Shown: positions 24,874 through 36,213 of the stretch, one piece after another | Position numbering within the stretch: the stretch's first letter is position 1 | Layout: each line of letters starts with the position of its first letter | Assembly (NCBI GenBank): GCA_903907955.1 | Contig: CAIVPZ010000041.1 | Location: 62,001 to 126,000, forward strand | DNA: 64,000 bases | Direction: 5' to 3' | Source: an uncultured Acetobacteraceae bacterium | GTDB taxonomy: Bacteria; Pseudomonadota; Alphaproteobacteria; Acetobacterales; Acetobacteraceae | Made by a program: the position numbers and the translations under genes | The notes under the pieces: generated by a model | What the model was told of the DNA's origin: nothing | The model's input: the letters and a program-made list of their open reading frames with translations, nothing else | Databases searched by the model: none

Positions 24874-25029
24874 CTACATCCCGCTTTTCACCTTCTCGGC
24901 GGAGTTCGTCACTGCCCGGCCGGCGGCGGAGACGTCCTGACCGACTCCGGCGGTGGTATTGCAGGCTGACAAGGCCAGATTGGCCAGCAGGATCAAGGCA
25001 ACGGCGAGCAGGCGCGAAACAAGGGTCAT
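24874..25029 (-). CDS. Entericidin A/B-family small lipoprotein
   Basis: 51 residues: a lipoprotein signal with lipobox LSAC, then NTTAGVGQDVSAAGRAVTNSAEKVKSGM, the usual entericidin amphipathic tail. Upstream GGGAGAAT is a good ribosome-binding site for ATG 25029. Entericidins form a toxin/antidote-like pair in enterobacteria; in alphaproteobacteria single copies are common cell-envelope proteins of unclear role. Confidence 0.85.
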   Translation of the reverse strand: MTLVSRLLAVALILLANLALSACNTTAGVGQDVSAAGRAVTNSAEKVKSGM

Positions 25030-25095
25030 TTTATTCTCCCGCATCAGTCTGAACAACGATAGCCGCCCAGCCGGCACGATCGCAACCGGCCTGCC

Positions 25096-26016
25096 CTACT
25101 CGGCGGCCGCCAACTGCAGCCCGCAGGCGTCAAACGCAGCAAACAGGTCCGCCTCCTGGCCGGCTGACAGCCTGAGCAGCGGCGGGCGGATGTTGCGCCA
25201 TGACGGTGCGCCGGTGTGCCGCGCCACCAGCGCCTTGAGCGCGGGAATCTGCCCCGCCGAGCGCACCACCCTGCGGATTGCCGCCAGCGTTACCTGCGCT
25301 TCCGCGCCGGCCTGGCGGTCCCAGTTCCGGCAGACCAGCGCCGAAATCGCGCTGCCAACGTTGGCGGCGGCGGTGATGGAGCCCGCGCCGCCTTCCTGCA
25401 GCAGCGCGTGCAGCGCGCCGTCGTCGCCGCAATACACTTCGAACCCGTCGCGTGCGTAGGCCGCGACATAGGCCCGGGTGGCGGCGAGGTCGCCACTGGA
25501 ATCCTTGATGCCCTTCACCTTGCCCGGATAGGCGCGCAGCAGCCGGCCGACCAGCTCGAGGCCGAACGGCACCGCCGACTGGGCCGGGAAATGGTAGAGA
25601 TAGAAACGGATATCGCCGCCGACGCGCTGGATCACCTCGCTGAAATAGGCGAACAGCCCGTCATCGGACGGCCCCTTGTAGAAAAAGGGCGGCAGCAGCA
25701 GGGCGCCGCGACAGCCCAGTTCGTCGGCCCGGCGGGTCAGCAGCACGGTGTCGGTCAGCGCCGTGGTGCCGGTGCCGGGCATCATCACCGTGGCGGGAAC
25801 GCCGCGCTCGACCAGCCCTTCCAGCAGCGAAAGGCGCTCGGCAATGCCCAGGCTGTTGCCCTCGCCGGTGGTGCCGAGCACGCCAAGCCCGTTGCAGCCG
25901 TTGGCCAGCAGCCACTGGCAGTGCCGCGCCATGCGGTCGAGATCAACCGACAGGTCGGCGTTCATGGCGGTCAGCACGGCCGCGTTCACGCCGCCGTACA
26001 GCGCGTCCTGCATCAT
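25096..26016 (-). CDS. DapA/N-acetylneuraminate lyase-family aldolase
   Basis: 306-residue class I aldolase. GTTGEGNSL is the pyruvate carboxylate loop, the Schiff-base lysine is in [11 protein letters not shown] and the catalytic tyrosine in RFYLYHFP. Family members include dihydrodipicolinate synthase and several sugar-acid lyases; GTTGEG rather than GTTGES and the absence of lysine genes argue for a catabolic relative. It is transcribed after ycgN with a 4-bp overlap. Confidence 0.82.
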   Translation of the reverse strand: MMQDALYGGVNAAVLTAMNADLSVDLDRMARHCQWLLANGCNGLGVLGTTGEGNSLGIAERLSLLEGLVERGVPATVMMPGTGTTALTDTVLLTRRADELGCRGALLLPPFFYKGPSDDGLFAYFSEVIQRVGGDIRFYLYHFPAQSAVPFGLELVGRLLRAYPGKVKGIKDSSGDLAATRAYVAAYARDGFEVYCGDDGALHALLQEGGAGSITAAANVGSAISALVCRNWDRQAGAEAQVTLAAIRRVVRSAGQIPALKALVARHTGAPSWRNIRPPLLRLSAGQEADLFAAFDACGLQLAAAE

Positions 26017-26525
26017 GGCGGATTCTCTCCTGTGTCGGGCCGTTCTGCGGCGGGGGACGCCGCCTCCCGCCGTGCACGGGGCAGGCGGCCGGGCCACGCG
26101 ACGATATGGTGCTCCAGCGGGCCGGCCTGCCGCTCGCCGACCGCGCGACCCTGCACCGAAATGCCGGCGGTGTGCACGGTGTCCGGGTCGCCCGAAACCA
26201 GCCGGTGCCACCAGGCCAGGTCGTGGCCCTCGGCAAGGCGGCGATAGGCGCAGGAGGGCGGCAGCCAGTCGATCTCGGCCACCACCTGCGGCGTCAGGTT
26301 GACGCAATCCGGCACCCGGCGGCGGCGCTGGGGGTAATTGCCGCAGCGGCAGGAGGTGAGATCAAGCAGGCGGCAGGCCACGTTGGTGAAGCTGAGCGCG
26401 CCGGTGTCGTCATGGCGCAGCTTGTGCAGGCAGCAGCGCCCGCAGCCGTCGCACAGACTCTCCCACTCCTCGCGGGTCATCTCATCGAGGCGTTTGGTCT
26501 TCCAGAACGGGGCGCGGCGGGGCAT
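26013..26525 (-). CDS. YcgN/UPF0260 cysteine-cluster protein
   Basis: 170 residues. Cysteine clusters [22 protein letters not shown] and PDCVNL match the YkgJ/YcgN family, thought to bind a metal or Fe-S cluster. [20 protein letters not shown] is the typical C-terminal motif. ATG 26525 ([13 protein letters not shown]) is the family start. It overlaps the aldolase start; the functional link is not obvious. Confidence 0.9.
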   Translation of the reverse strand: MPRRAPFWKTKRLDEMTREEWESLCDGCGRCCLHKLRHDDTGALSFTNVACRLLDLTSCRCGNYPQRRRRVPDCVNLTPQVVAEIDWLPPSCAYRRLAEGHDLAWWHRLVSGDPDTVHTAGISVQGRAVGERQAGPLEHHIVAWPGRLPRARREAASPAAERPDTGENPP

Positions 26526-26559
26526 CACCGCGCAGGTTAGGCCAGCGCGGCGGAACCCG

Positions 26560-27243
26560 CTACCCGCCGGAGAAGCGACCCAGCACTTCGCGCAGCGGTT
26601 CGGCGCCGGGATTGCTGCCTTCGCCCTGCAGAACGATCGCGTGGGCACCGATCGGGTGGCCGTAATAAGCCTGGTTCCAGCTGCTGCGCACGCCGATCAG
26701 GCTGCCGTCGAGGGCGATGCCGGCGAACAGGCCGCGGGCGCTCGAGAAGGCGACGATATCGGCGTGAAAGGCGGCGGTGGTCGATCCCTGAAGGCCGCCT
26801 CCGAAGGTGGCAATGGCGAGTCCGGCATTGGCGCCGAACTTGAACTGGCTGTCGAGCAGGGCGTGCAGGCCCTTCTCCGTCAGCACGATCAGCAGCACCT
26901 GGGCATCCTGGATGCCGAACTGCAGGCCGAAGCTGCCGCTGCCCATGCCGTAGAAAGCCGGCGAGGTCCAGCCGGACTGCAAGCGCCCGACCATGACGCA
27001 ACTGCCGCCCTCACCGCCGAAAAAGAACCCGGCCTTGAACACCTGCGGGCAGATCAGCGCCCCGCGCGCCTTGCGGACCAGCCGGTGGAGGTCATCGGGG
27101 GAACCGTCGCCCAGCATTTCCTGCACGGCCAGCGTGGCCCGGTCCACCAGCGTCTGCTGCTCGGACTGCGCGCGGGCGCCCAGCGGCAGCAGGATGGCGA
27201 GAAAAGCTAGCACGGCAAGGAGGCGGCGAGGCATGGGCTGCAT
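26560..27243 (-). CDS. SYLF-domain (Ysc84-like) secreted lipid-binding protein
   Basis: 227 residues with a cleavable signal ([19 protein letters not shown]). The SYLF domain is evident from [45 protein letters not shown] and [18 protein letters not shown]. Eukaryotic SYLF domains bind phosphoinositides; bacterial secreted versions are uncharacterised. Two ATGs (27243, 27234) precede the signal. Confidence 0.87.
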   Translation of the reverse strand: MQPMPRRLLAVLAFLAILLPLGARAQSEQQTLVDRATLAVQEMLGDGSPDDLHRLVRKARGALICPQVFKAGFFFGGEGGSCVMVGRLQSGWTSPAFYGMGSGSFGLQFGIQDAQVLLIVLTEKGLHALLDSQFKFGANAGLAIATFGGGLQGSTTAAFHADIVAFSSARGLFAGIALDGSLIGVRSSWNQAYYGHPIGAHAIVLQGEGSNPGAEPLREVLGRFSGG

Positions 27244-27366
27244 CTCCTGCGCTGGATCAGGGGAAAATGATCAAGCGACAGTTTGCCGCAACAGGGGCTT
27301 GCGCGGCAAGCTTGAAGTCGAATCGCAACCGATCAGAGAAAGCTGGCACCCGGCCGGGGGCCAGCG

Positions 27367-28152
27367 TCATGCCGCCGGCGGCGGCTCCGTCGCCTCGCCG
27401 TTGCGCGCCGACCCGAGCGTGCGCACGGGGGAAATGCCGCGGGGCGGCAAGGCCAGGGTGCGGATCGGCGCCTCCTCGGCGGATTGCGGCGGGACGGGTG
27501 GGTTCCAGCCGAAGGCGCGCAGCAGTTCCGTCTCGGTCAGGGCGCGGGTCGCCCGGCGCGGATCGGGGGCGGCCAGCACCTTCATCTGCACATACAGCCG
27601 GCCGAAGCCGAGCGAATGGCGCTTCTCCAGCGCCGCGTTGGCCTCGATGAACAGCAGCCGCGCCAGCGCGGTGAACAGGTAGATCAGCCCGAAACTCAGC
27701 CCCGCCAGAATCGCCGAACGCAGCGCCCACAGCACCACCGCCGGCCAGCCTGCGGCCGGGTCGGCGGTGCCGCCGGTCAGCCAGATCAGCGCCACCGCGG
27801 CCACCACCGCGTCCATCAGCACGCAAACGGCGGCGCCGGCGCCGCACCACAGGGCGCGCTGGCGCAGCTGGATCTGGGTTTTCTCGACGAACACGTTCAG
27901 TGCCGCGATCTCGGCGCTGGCGGTGGGATCGACCTGGGCGCCGGCCCTGGTGGTCTGGCTCGCCTTCTCGAAGCTCTTGCGGGCGAAGCGATAGAGCTCG
28001 TCGTTTTCCTCCAGGCCGGCGCGCACCTGGTCGGGGCCGACCCGCTGCAGCAGGCGGTCGCGCAGGCGGCCGAGCAACCCGGGCGAGCCGGTTATCCCCA
28101 TCCAGACGGGCACGCCCACAACGACCAGCAGCAGAAGCAACGCCGTTGTCAT
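27367..28152 (-). CDS. Hypothetical three-span membrane protein
   Basis: 261 residues. The first 20 form a membrane anchor (TTALLLLLVVVGVPVWMG); a helical region with RARKSF-like basic residues follows, then two spans at about 105-130 and 140-170. A Pro-rich C-terminal tail ends in EPPPAA. No family is recognised. The frame is open upstream through GC bias; ATG 28152 immediately precedes the hydrophobic segment. Confidence 0.65.
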   Translation of the reverse strand: MTTALLLLLVVVGVPVWMGITGSPGLLGRLRDRLLQRVGPDQVRAGLEENDELYRFARKSFEKASQTTRAGAQVDPTASAEIAALNVFVEKTQIQLRQRALWCGAGAAVCVLMDAVVAAVALIWLTGGTADPAAGWPAVVLWALRSAILAGLSFGLIYLFTALARLLFIEANAALEKRHSLGFGRLYVQMKVLAAPDPRRATRALTETELLRAFGWNPPVPPQSAEEAPIRTLALPPRGISPVRTLGSARNGEATEPPPAA

Positions 28153-28360
28153 GGCATTTTCCCGGTAGGAGGATGAGCGCGCGGACCGATGCGTGGAAAT
28201 GATACCGAACTGCGACGTCTGCCACAACCGCGCCGCGGGTCCGGGTTGGGGCAACGCCGTGTCCCTGCCGGCGGCAATCGAGCCGGTTTTGCGGGTGCCG
28301 GTTGGTCCCGTCCTGGCGGCGCGGCCGTCCCCGTCAAGCCGCCGGCCAGCGTCGACTTTC

Positions 28361-29092
28361 CTACCGGACGGGGTCAAGGGGGCCACGGCCCCCTTGCGGG
28401 TCCAGGGCAGCGCCCTGGCCTTGCTCCCTTCCCCCGCAGCCCCGCCGAAGCAGCCGCCCGGCAATCACCGGCAGGTCGGAGAAACGTTGCGCCACCGCCG
28501 CGGCTTCCGCCCCCACCTCCGGGGCGCCATAGCCCCAGGCCGCGAAGATCACCGGCATGCCCAGCCCCGCGCCGGCCAGCACGTCGTTGTGATGGTCGCC
28601 CGCCATCACCGCGCACCCGGGCGTGCCGCCGGCCGCCTGCAGGGTGGCCAGCAGGTGGCGCGGGTCGGGCTTGCGCACCGGAAAGCTGTCGCCGCCGCCG
28701 ATCGCGGCGAAAAACCCCTCCAGCCCCAGCGCGGCCAGCAGGCTGCGCGCCGGCGCCTCTGGCTTGTTGGTGCACACGGCCAGCTTCCAGCCCGCCTCCG
28801 CCAGGTGGCGCAGCGTTTCCGGCACGTCCGGGAAGGCGCGCGTCTGCACCGCGGCGTTGGCGCCGTAATCGGCCAGGAAGCCGGCGAGGGCCGCCGCATC
28901 GGGCGCCCGTCCGCGCGCCGCGAAGGCACGCTCCACCAGCGCCGGCGCCCCGTCGCCCACCATGCGCGTCACCTCCGGCCCGGCGAACCCGGGCAGGCCA
29001 CGCGCCGCCATCAGCCGGTTCAGCGCGGCGGTGAGGTCGGGCACCGAATCCACCAGCGTGCCGTCGAGATCGAGAACGAGGGTGCGCTGCAT
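28361..29092 (-). CDS. gph: Phosphoglycolate phosphatase-like HAD hydrolase
   Basis: 243 residues. HAD motifs: VLDLDGTLVDS (nucleophile Asp), VCTNKP, and AGDHHNDVLAGAGLGMPVI. A helical cap lies between motifs I and II. It most likely clears 2-phosphoglycolate from DNA repair. The last about 20 residues, GQGAALDPQGGRGPLDP, are encoded by repeat R1 and are not part of the HAD fold; the same peptide ends the tadA product. Confidence 0.85.
   Translation of the reverse strand: MQRTLVLDLDGTLVDSVPDLTAALNRLMAARGLPGFAGPEVTRMVGDGAPALVERAFAARGRAPDAAALAGFLADYGANAAVQTRAFPDVPETLRHLAEAGWKLAVCTNKPEAPARSLLAALGLEGFFAAIGGGDSFPVRKPDPRHLLATLQAAGGTPGCAVMAGDHHNDVLAGAGLGMPVIFAAWGYGAPEVGAEAAAVAQRFSDLPVIAGRLLRRGCGGREQGQGAALDPQGGRGPLDPVR
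28370..28422 (-). repeat. Dispersed repeat R1, copy 4, inside the gph 3' end
   Basis: Minus-orientation copy from GGGTCAAGGGGGCCACGGCC to CGCCCTGGCCTT. It is read in frame as the C-terminal tail of the HAD protein and contains no stop for it until 28361. Confidence 0.85.
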
Positions 29093-29178
29093 GCCGCCTC
29101 CGGTGGGGGCTGGGTTCGCTGCTGGCGAAGGAATTCAAGATTGACGCCGCGGCGCCGCCGGCGGAGTCATGCTCGTCT

Positions 29179-29207
29179 TTGACACGCTGCGGCGTGCGCC
29201 GCTACCT
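29179..29207 (+). promoter_or_regulatory. Possible sigma-70 promoter of glmU
   Basis: A consensus -35 TTGACA (29179-29184) is followed after 17 bp by CTACCT, a weak -10. Transcription would begin about 10 bp before the glmU start, leaving little leader. It is only a candidate. Confidence 0.3.
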
Positions 29208-29225
29208 CGGAGCCATAATGGAGTC

Positions 29226-30542
29226 ATGATGTCCGCCACCGCCATCCTGCTCGCTGCTGGCCTGGGCACCCGGATGAAGTCGGCGCTGCCCAAGGCGCTG
29301 CACCCGATCGCCGGCCGGCCGATGCTGGCCCACCTGATCGCCAGTTGCACTGCCGCCTTCGACCAGGTGGTGGTGGTGCTCGGCCCTGACATGGAAGCGC
29401 TGGCGAAGGTGGCGGCGCCACACAAGGTGGTGGTGCAGGAACAGCGCCAGGGCACTGCGCACGCCGCTTTGCAGGCAGCCGACCTGTTCGGCGACGGCGA
29501 CGTGGCGGTGCTGTATGCCGACAACCCGCTGATTACCCCCGCGACCCTCCAGCGCCTGCGGCAGCGCCGCGCCGCCGGCGATGTGGGGCTGGCTCTGCTG
29601 GCGCTGCGCCCGGCCGACCCCGCCCGCTATGGCCGCGTCATCGCCCGCGACGGCTTCGTCGACCGCATCGTCGAATGGGCCGATGCCTCGCCGGAGGAGC
29701 GCGCCGAGGGGTTGTGCAATGCCGGCGTGCTGTGCGCCGATGCCGGCCGCATGCGCGCCTGGCTGCAGGCGGTGCGCAACACCAATGCCAAGGGCGAGTA
29801 CTACCTCACCGACGTGGTGGCGCTGGCCCGTGCCGATGGCGCGCTGGTGGCCGTCGTCGAGGCGCCGGAGGCGGAACTGCGCGGCATCAATTCCCGGGCG
29901 GAACTGGCCGAGGCCGAGGCGGTGGTGCAGGCCCGGCTGCGCCTGGCCTGGATGGAGGCGGGGGTGACCATGACCGACCCCGCCAGCGTGTTCCTGTGCG
30001 CCGACACCCGCTTCGGCACCGATGTGAGCCTCGGCCCCAACGTGGTGTTCGGCCCTGGCGTTACGGTGGAGAGCGGCGCGGATATCCGCGCCTTCAGCCA
30101 CCTGGAAGGCTGCCATGTCGGCCACGGTGCGTTGGTCGGCCCGTTCGCCCGGCTGCGGCCCGGTACCGTGCTGGGCGCGCATTCCCATGTCGGCAATTTC
30201 GTCGAGCTGAAGGCGACGCTGCTCGGCGAAGGGGCCAAGGCCAATCATCTCAGCTATCTTGGCGATGCCGAAATCGGCGCGGGCAGCAATGTCGGGGCGG
30301 GAACCATCACCTGCAATTACGACGGCTTCGCCAAGCATCGCACCGTGATCGGGCCCAACGTGTTCATCGGGTCCGATTCCGTCCTGGTGGCGCCGGTCAC
30401 GGTGGGGGACGGCGCGATGGTCTCCGCCGGCAGCGTCGTCACCTTCGATGTGCCGCCCGGTGACATGGCGTTCGGGCGGGCGCGGCAGGAGAACAAGGCC
30501 GGGATGGCGGCTTCGTTTCGGGCGGCCCGGCGGAAGAAGTAA
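29226..30542 (+). CDS. glmU: Bifunctional GlmU (GlcNAc-1-P uridylyltransferase / GlcN-1-P acetyltransferase)
   Basis: 438 residues. The N-terminal pyrophosphorylase starts ILLAAGLGTRMKSALPKALH and has the QGTAHAALQA and YADNPLI sugar-nucleotide segments. The C-terminal left-handed beta-helix shows hexapeptides and GRxRPG-like LVGPFARLRPGTVLG, with NFVELK and the acetyl-CoA site GTITCNYDG. It makes UDP-GlcNAc for peptidoglycan and LPS. Start at 29226 or the adjacent ATG 29229. It is followed by glmS after repeat R1. Confidence 0.95.
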   Translation: MMSATAILLAAGLGTRMKSALPKALHPIAGRPMLAHLIASCTAAFDQVVVVLGPDMEALAKVAAPHKVVVQEQRQGTAHAALQAADLFGDGDVAVLYADNPLITPATLQRLRQRRAAGDVGLALLALRPADPARYGRVIARDGFVDRIVEWADASPEERAEGLCNAGVLCADAGRMRAWLQAVRNTNAKGEYYLTDVVALARADGALVAVVEAPEAELRGINSRAELAEAEAVVQARLRLAWMEAGVTMTDPASVFLCADTRFGTDVSLGPNVVFGPGVTVESGADIRAFSHLEGCHVGHGALVGPFARLRPGTVLGAHSHVGNFVELKATLLGEGAKANHLSYLGDAEIGAGSNVGAGTITCNYDGFAKHRTVIGPNVFIGSDSVLVAPVTVGDGAMVSAGSVVTFDVPPGDMAFGRARQENKAGMAASFRAARRKK

Positions 30543-30545
30543 GTT

Positions 30546-30608
30546 AAGGCCAGGGCGCTGCCCTGGACCCGCCAGGGGGCAGTGGCCCCTTGGAACCCAT
30601 TTCTTAAG
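30546..30608 (+). repeat. Dispersed repeat R1, copy 5, between glmU and glmS
   Basis: A full plus-orientation copy fills nearly all of the glmU-glmS spacer: AAGGCCAGGGCGCTGCCCTG at the left and TTCTTAAG at the right, ending 11 bp before the glmS ATG. A hairpin here could tune glmS relative to glmU. Confidence 0.88.
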
Positions 30609-30619
30609 AGGACTCCGCC

Positions 30620-32443
<1,824 letters not shown>

Positions 32444-32499
32444 GGGTTGCGCCCGCGGGGTGAAGTGCCAACGTATCGCTGGCCATGAGGACATGAACG

Positions 32500-32721
32500 A
32501 TGTCTGAGTCTGCTGTGAACCAGACGCGGGTTACGACGCTGGTGCCGAATCCGCTCTATCGGAAGCTGGAAACGGCAGCGCGGCGGCGCGGCGTTTCGAT
32601 CGCCAGCATTGTTCGTGAATCTCTTGAACTCAACACCTTGCTCCTCGATGAGGAGGCCGCTGACGCGAAGGTGCTGATCGAGCACCCGGACGGTCGGATG
32701 GAGCGGATCGTCCGGCGTTAG
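32500..32721 (+). CDS. Small ribbon-helix-helix-like protein inside the glmS-repeat insert
   Basis: 73 residues. TRVTTLVPNPLYRKLETAARRRGVSIASIV looks like a CopG/Arc-type ribbon-helix-helix: a beta-strand, then two helices with a G-V-S turn. The acidic and basic C-terminal tail ends ERIVRR. It would bind DNA as a dimer. It lies between the two copies of the 72-bp repeat and is followed 12 bp later by a membrane-protein gene. The assignment is by pattern only. Confidence 0.6.
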   Translation: MSESAVNQTRVTTLVPNPLYRKLETAARRRGVSIASIVRESLELNTLLLDEEAADAKVLIEHPDGRMERIVRR

Positions 32722-32733
32722 GATCGTTTCCCG

Positions 32734-33045
32734 ATGTCCCGCATCGAGCCGTCTGCGCCCGACGACGAAGCCGATGCCGCCGCCATTCCTTACGAGACGT
32801 CCATAGGCAAGGCTCCCTACGAGCCGACCCGTGACCGCGAGCGTGTGCGTGGGCTGCTGGCCGCGGCGCTGATTGGGCTGCTTTCGATCGTCGTCCTTGG
32901 CTTGTTCGTGGCGCTTCTTGCAGGGCGTTTGACCATCCCCGAGCTTGGACAACTGGCCGCGGTGACGATTTCGCCGATCGTCGGTCTGCTCGGCGCGGTG
33001 CTGGGCTTCTATTTCGGCGAGCAGTCACGCGATCGGCCACGCTGA
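32734..33045 (+). CDS. Small two-span membrane protein inside the insert
   Basis: 103 residues with an acidic N-terminal 35-residue tail, two hydrophobic spans (about 41-63, LLAAALIGLLSIVVLGLFVA, and 75-94, VTISPIVGLLGAVLGFYFG) and a short basic end. No family is recognised. With the preceding RHH-like gene it is all the coding content of the 658-bp insert. Confidence 0.6.
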   Translation: MSRIEPSAPDDEADAAAIPYETSIGKAPYEPTRDRERVRGLLAAALIGLLSIVVLGLFVALLAGRLTIPELGQLAAVTISPIVGLLGAVLGFYFGEQSRDRPR

Positions 33046-33101
33046 CCCCGGATCAACAGGCGAAGCGGCGGTTGCCGGCCTGCCGCGTGCCGGCGCCCTG
33101 A

Positions 33102-33173
33102 CACGTGGCGGTGCTGAAAGGCACCGACGTGGATCAGCCGCGCAACCTGGCGAAGAGCGTTACCGTAGAGTAG
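33102..33173 (+). repeat. 72-bp direct repeat, right copy (displaced glmS tail)
   Basis: Exact second copy of the glmS 3' end including the TAG. It abuts the 3' part of a small minus-strand membrane-protein gene, whose last codons and TAA stop are read from the repeat. Confidence 0.95.
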
Positions 33174-33351
33174 CCAGCAGGTCGCTCAATTCCGGCCCGA
33201 ACACCAGCCAGATGGTCAGCGCCGACGCCGGCAGGATCGCCAGCAGGGCCAGCCGCCACCGGTTCGGCCAGAAGGCGATGATGAGGCAGCCCAGCAGGAA
33301 CAGCGCGGTGGCGAGGGCGAGCAGGAATCCGGGGGAAACAAGGGTGTTCAT
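33160..33351 (-). CDS. Small membrane protein ending in the displaced glmS tail
   Basis: 63 residues with two spans (LLALATALFLLGCLIIAFW and LALLAILPASALTIWLVFG). The last three codons and the TAA stop come from the antisense of the 72-bp repeat. No family is recognised. In the ancestral order it probably converged directly on glmS. Confidence 0.55.
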   Translation of the reverse strand: MNTLVSPGFLLALATALFLLGCLIIAFWPNRWRLALLAILPASALTIWLVFGPELSDLLATLR

Positions 33352-33434
33352 AACGGTTTCCTATAGCATCATTTCGCGCTGCCGGCGAAGGGGGCGCCGT
33401 TAACTTTTCGTCTCTCTCCGCCGCAACGCTGCGG

Positions 33435-34889
33435 TCACAGCGGCAAACTCCCCTGACGCTGCGCGCCCCGGCCGCCGGCCACCGCGCGCACGTCGCCATC
33501 GGCGAAATGCAGCCTGAGGTCCGCCCCCGGCTTCACCCCGGCGGCCAGGGTGACCGGCGCCCCGGTGCGGTCGAAGACAAGAACAAAACCGCGTTTCAGC
33601 ACCGCTTCGGGCGATACCGCCTCCAGCCGTCCCGCCATCCCCTCCAGCCGTGAGCGCGCCTCGCGCAGGGAGGCGCGCAACGGCGCATCGCTCAGCCGAT
33701 GGACGATCCGCGCTGCCGCGGCGCGGCGCTGGGTGCCCGCGTGCTGCAGGCCGGAGCGCAGCCGCTGCGCCAGCAGCGCCACCGCGCCGCGCCGCTGTTC
33801 GATGATCTGCCAGGGCGCCGGCAGGTGTCGCTCCACATCCACCAGCGCGGCGCGGCGGGCCTTCACCAGATTGGGCAGCGCCAGCAGCAGCCTGGCGGCG
33901 CGGTCGTCCAGCCGTTGCCGCGCGGTGCCGACCAGGGCGGGCAGGTCGGGCAGACCGCGCTCGGCGCGTTGCAGCCGCAGCCGGCATTCCTGGCTCAGCC
34001 GGTTCAGCGCGCCGATCAGCCGCGCCGCTTTCTGGGCGATGTCGGCCGCCAGTTCGACCCGCGACGGCACCGCCATTTCTGCCGCGGCGGTGGGCGTGGG
34101 GGCGCGCCGGTCGGAGGCGAAGTCGATCAGCGTGGTGTCGGTCTCGTGTCCGACCGCCGAGATCAGGGGGATGCGGCAGGCGGCAACGGCGCGCACCACC
34201 ACTTCCTCGTTGAAGGCCATCAGGTCTTCCAGGCTGCCGCCGCCGCGCGCCACGATCAGCACGTCCGGCCGCGGCACCGCGCCGCCCGCCGCCAGCCGGT
34301 CGAAGCCGGCGATGGCGGCGGCGATCTGCTGCGCGGCGCCTTCGCCCTGCACCGGCACCGGCCAGAGCAGGATGGGGCGCGGGAACCGGCGGAGAATGGT
34401 GGTGCGGATGTCCTGGATCACCGCCCCGCGCTCGCTGGTCACCACCCCCACCACGCGCGGCAGCAGCGGCAGCGGTTGCTTGCGGGCGGGGTCGAACAGC
34501 CCTTCCCCGGCCAGGCGCAGCCGCAGCATTTCGATGCGTGCCAGCAGCGCGCCGGCGCCGGCATATTCCAGCCGCTCGATGACAAGCTGGTAGCTTGAGC
34601 GCTCTCCATAGGCGGTGATCCGCCCCTGGGCGATCACTTCCACGCCGTTCTCCGGCTCCAGGCCGAGCCGGGGCACCGCGTTCTTCCACACCACCCCGGC
34701 GATCTTGCCGCCCTCGTCCTTGAGCGAGAGGTAGATATGGCCGGACGGGTAGCGTTTCAGCTCGGTGATCTCGCCGCGCACCCGCACGCGGCCGAACGCG
34801 CCTTCCAGGGTGCGCTTCACCGCGCCGGAGATTTCCGAGACGGTGTATTCGGGGATGTTGCCGGCCGGGCGTGGGGGCGCGTCGCTCAT
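33435..34889 (-). CDS. xseA: Exodeoxyribonuclease VII large subunit
   Basis: 484 residues. The N-terminal OB fold (GRVRVRGEITELKRYPSGHIYLSLKDE), the catalytic domain (VVGVVTSERGAVIQDI, VLIVARGGGSLEDLMAFNEE, ISAVGHETDTTLIDFASD) and the coiled-coil helical arm to ALKRGFVLV are all present. The nuclease degrades single-stranded DNA with XseB, which is not in this window. It is divergent from purD with a 49-bp gap. Confidence 0.95.
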   Translation of the reverse strand: MSDAPPRPAGNIPEYTVSEISGAVKRTLEGAFGRVRVRGEITELKRYPSGHIYLSLKDEGGKIAGVVWKNAVPRLGLEPENGVEVIAQGRITAYGERSSYQLVIERLEYAGAGALLARIEMLRLRLAGEGLFDPARKQPLPLLPRVVGVVTSERGAVIQDIRTTILRRFPRPILLWPVPVQGEGAAQQIAAAIAGFDRLAAGGAVPRPDVLIVARGGGSLEDLMAFNEEVVVRAVAACRIPLISAVGHETDTTLIDFASDRRAPTPTAAAEMAVPSRVELAADIAQKAARLIGALNRLSQECRLRLQRAERGLPDLPALVGTARQRLDDRAARLLLALPNLVKARRAALVDVERHLPAPWQIIEQRRGAVALLAQRLRSGLQHAGTQRRAAAARIVHRLSDAPLRASLREARSRLEGMAGRLEAVSPEAVLKRGFVLVFDRTGAPVTLAAGVKPGADLRLHFADGDVRAVAGGRGAQRQGSLPL

Positions 34890-34938
34890 GCCGCCAGCCT
34901 ATGGTAAAGCCGGCGCCGCTTGAAGGAGGGTTGCGCGC

Positions 34939-36213
34939 ATGCGGGTGCTGGTGATCGGATCGGGTGGGCGCGAGCACGCGCTGTGCCGGGCGCTGGCGGC
35001 CAGCCCGCTGCTGAGCAAATTGTGGTGCGCGCCGGGCAATGCCGGCACTGCATCGGTTGCGGAAAACCTGCCGATCGGCGTGCTCGACATTGCCGATCTG
35101 GTGCAGTTCGCCCGCCGGAATGCGGTTGATCTGGTGCTGCCCGGGCCGGAGGCGCCGCTGGTGGCCGGCATCGCCGATGCCATGGCGGCGGCCGGCATCG
35201 CCTGTTGCGGCCCCTCGGCGGCGGCGGCGCGAATCGAGGGCAGCAAGGCCTTCACCAAGGAAATCTGCGACGCCGCCGGCATCCCCACCGCCCTGTGGGA
35301 GCGGTTCGATGACCCCGACTCCGCCCGCGAATTCGTCCGCCGCCGCGGCGCGCCGATCGTGGTGAAGGCCGACGGCCTGGCCGCCGGCAAGGGCGTGGTG
35401 GTGGCGGCGAGCGTCGCCGAGGCCGAGGCCGCGATCACCGCCTTCATGGAGACCGACCTGCTGGGCGAGGCCGGGCGCGCGGTGGTGATCGAGGAATGCC
35501 TGGTTGGCGAGGAGGTCAGCCTGTTTGCGCTCTGCGACGGCACCACCGCCCTGCCGCTCGGCGCCGCGCAGGACCACAAGCGGGTGGGCGACGGCGATAC
35601 CGGCCCGAACACCGGCGGCATGGGCGCCTGCTCGCCGCCGCCGGCGCTGTCGCCCGCTTTGGCCGAGGCGGCGATGGAGCGCATCATCCGCCCGGCGCTG
35701 GCCGAACTGGCGCGCCAGGGCACGCCGTTCCGCGGCATCCTGTTCGCCGGCCTGATGATGACCGACGAGGGGCCGAAGCTGATCGAGTTCAACGCCCGGT
35801 TCGGTGACCCGGAATGCCAGGCGCTGCTGCTGCGGCTGCGCTCCGACCTGTTGCCGGCGCTGCTGGCGGCCTGCGACGGCGAACTGGCGCAGTTTTCCCT
35901 GCGCTGGCGCGACGAGGTGTCGATTGCCGTGGTGCTGGCGGCGCGCGGCTATCCTGGCGACCCGCTGAAAGGCACCGAAATACGCGGGCTGGACCGTGCC
36001 GCCGCGGTGCCGGGGGTGACGGTGTTCCATGCCGCCACCCAGCTGCTGGACGGGCGGCTGGTGGCTTCCGGCGGGCGGGTGCTGACGGTGTGCGCCACCG
36101 GCGCCGATCTGCATGCGGCCCGCGACGCCGCCTATCGGGCGGTGGCGGCGATCGACTGGCCGGAGGGGTTCTGCCGGCGGGATATCGGGTGGCGGGGGCT
36201 TGCGGCGGGGTAG
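34939..36213 (+). CDS. purD: Phosphoribosylamine-glycine ligase
   Basis: 424 residues. The start MRVLVIGSGGREHAL is diagnostic, followed by the ATP-grasp motifs IVVKADGLAAGKGVVVA, EEVSLFALCDG, NTGGMGACSPPP and LIEFNARFGDPECQ. It joins glycine to phosphoribosylamine in purine synthesis. It starts 49 bp from xseA on the other strand, and a GGAGG lies before the ATG. Confidence 0.96.
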   Translation: MRVLVIGSGGREHALCRALAASPLLSKLWCAPGNAGTASVAENLPIGVLDIADLVQFARRNAVDLVLPGPEAPLVAGIADAMAAAGIACCGPSAAAARIEGSKAFTKEICDAAGIPTALWERFDDPDSAREFVRRRGAPIVVKADGLAAGKGVVVAASVAEAEAAITAFMETDLLGEAGRAVVIEECLVGEEVSLFALCDGTTALPLGAAQDHKRVGDGDTGPNTGGMGACSPPPALSPALAEAAMERIIRPALAELARQGTPFRGILFAGLMMTDEGPKLIEFNARFGDPECQALLLRLRSDLLPALLAACDGELAQFSLRWRDEVSIAVVLAARGYPGDPLKGTEIRGLDRAAAVPGVTVFHAATQLLDGRLVASGGRVLTVCATGADLHAARDAAYRAVAAIDWPEGFCRRDIGWRGLAAG

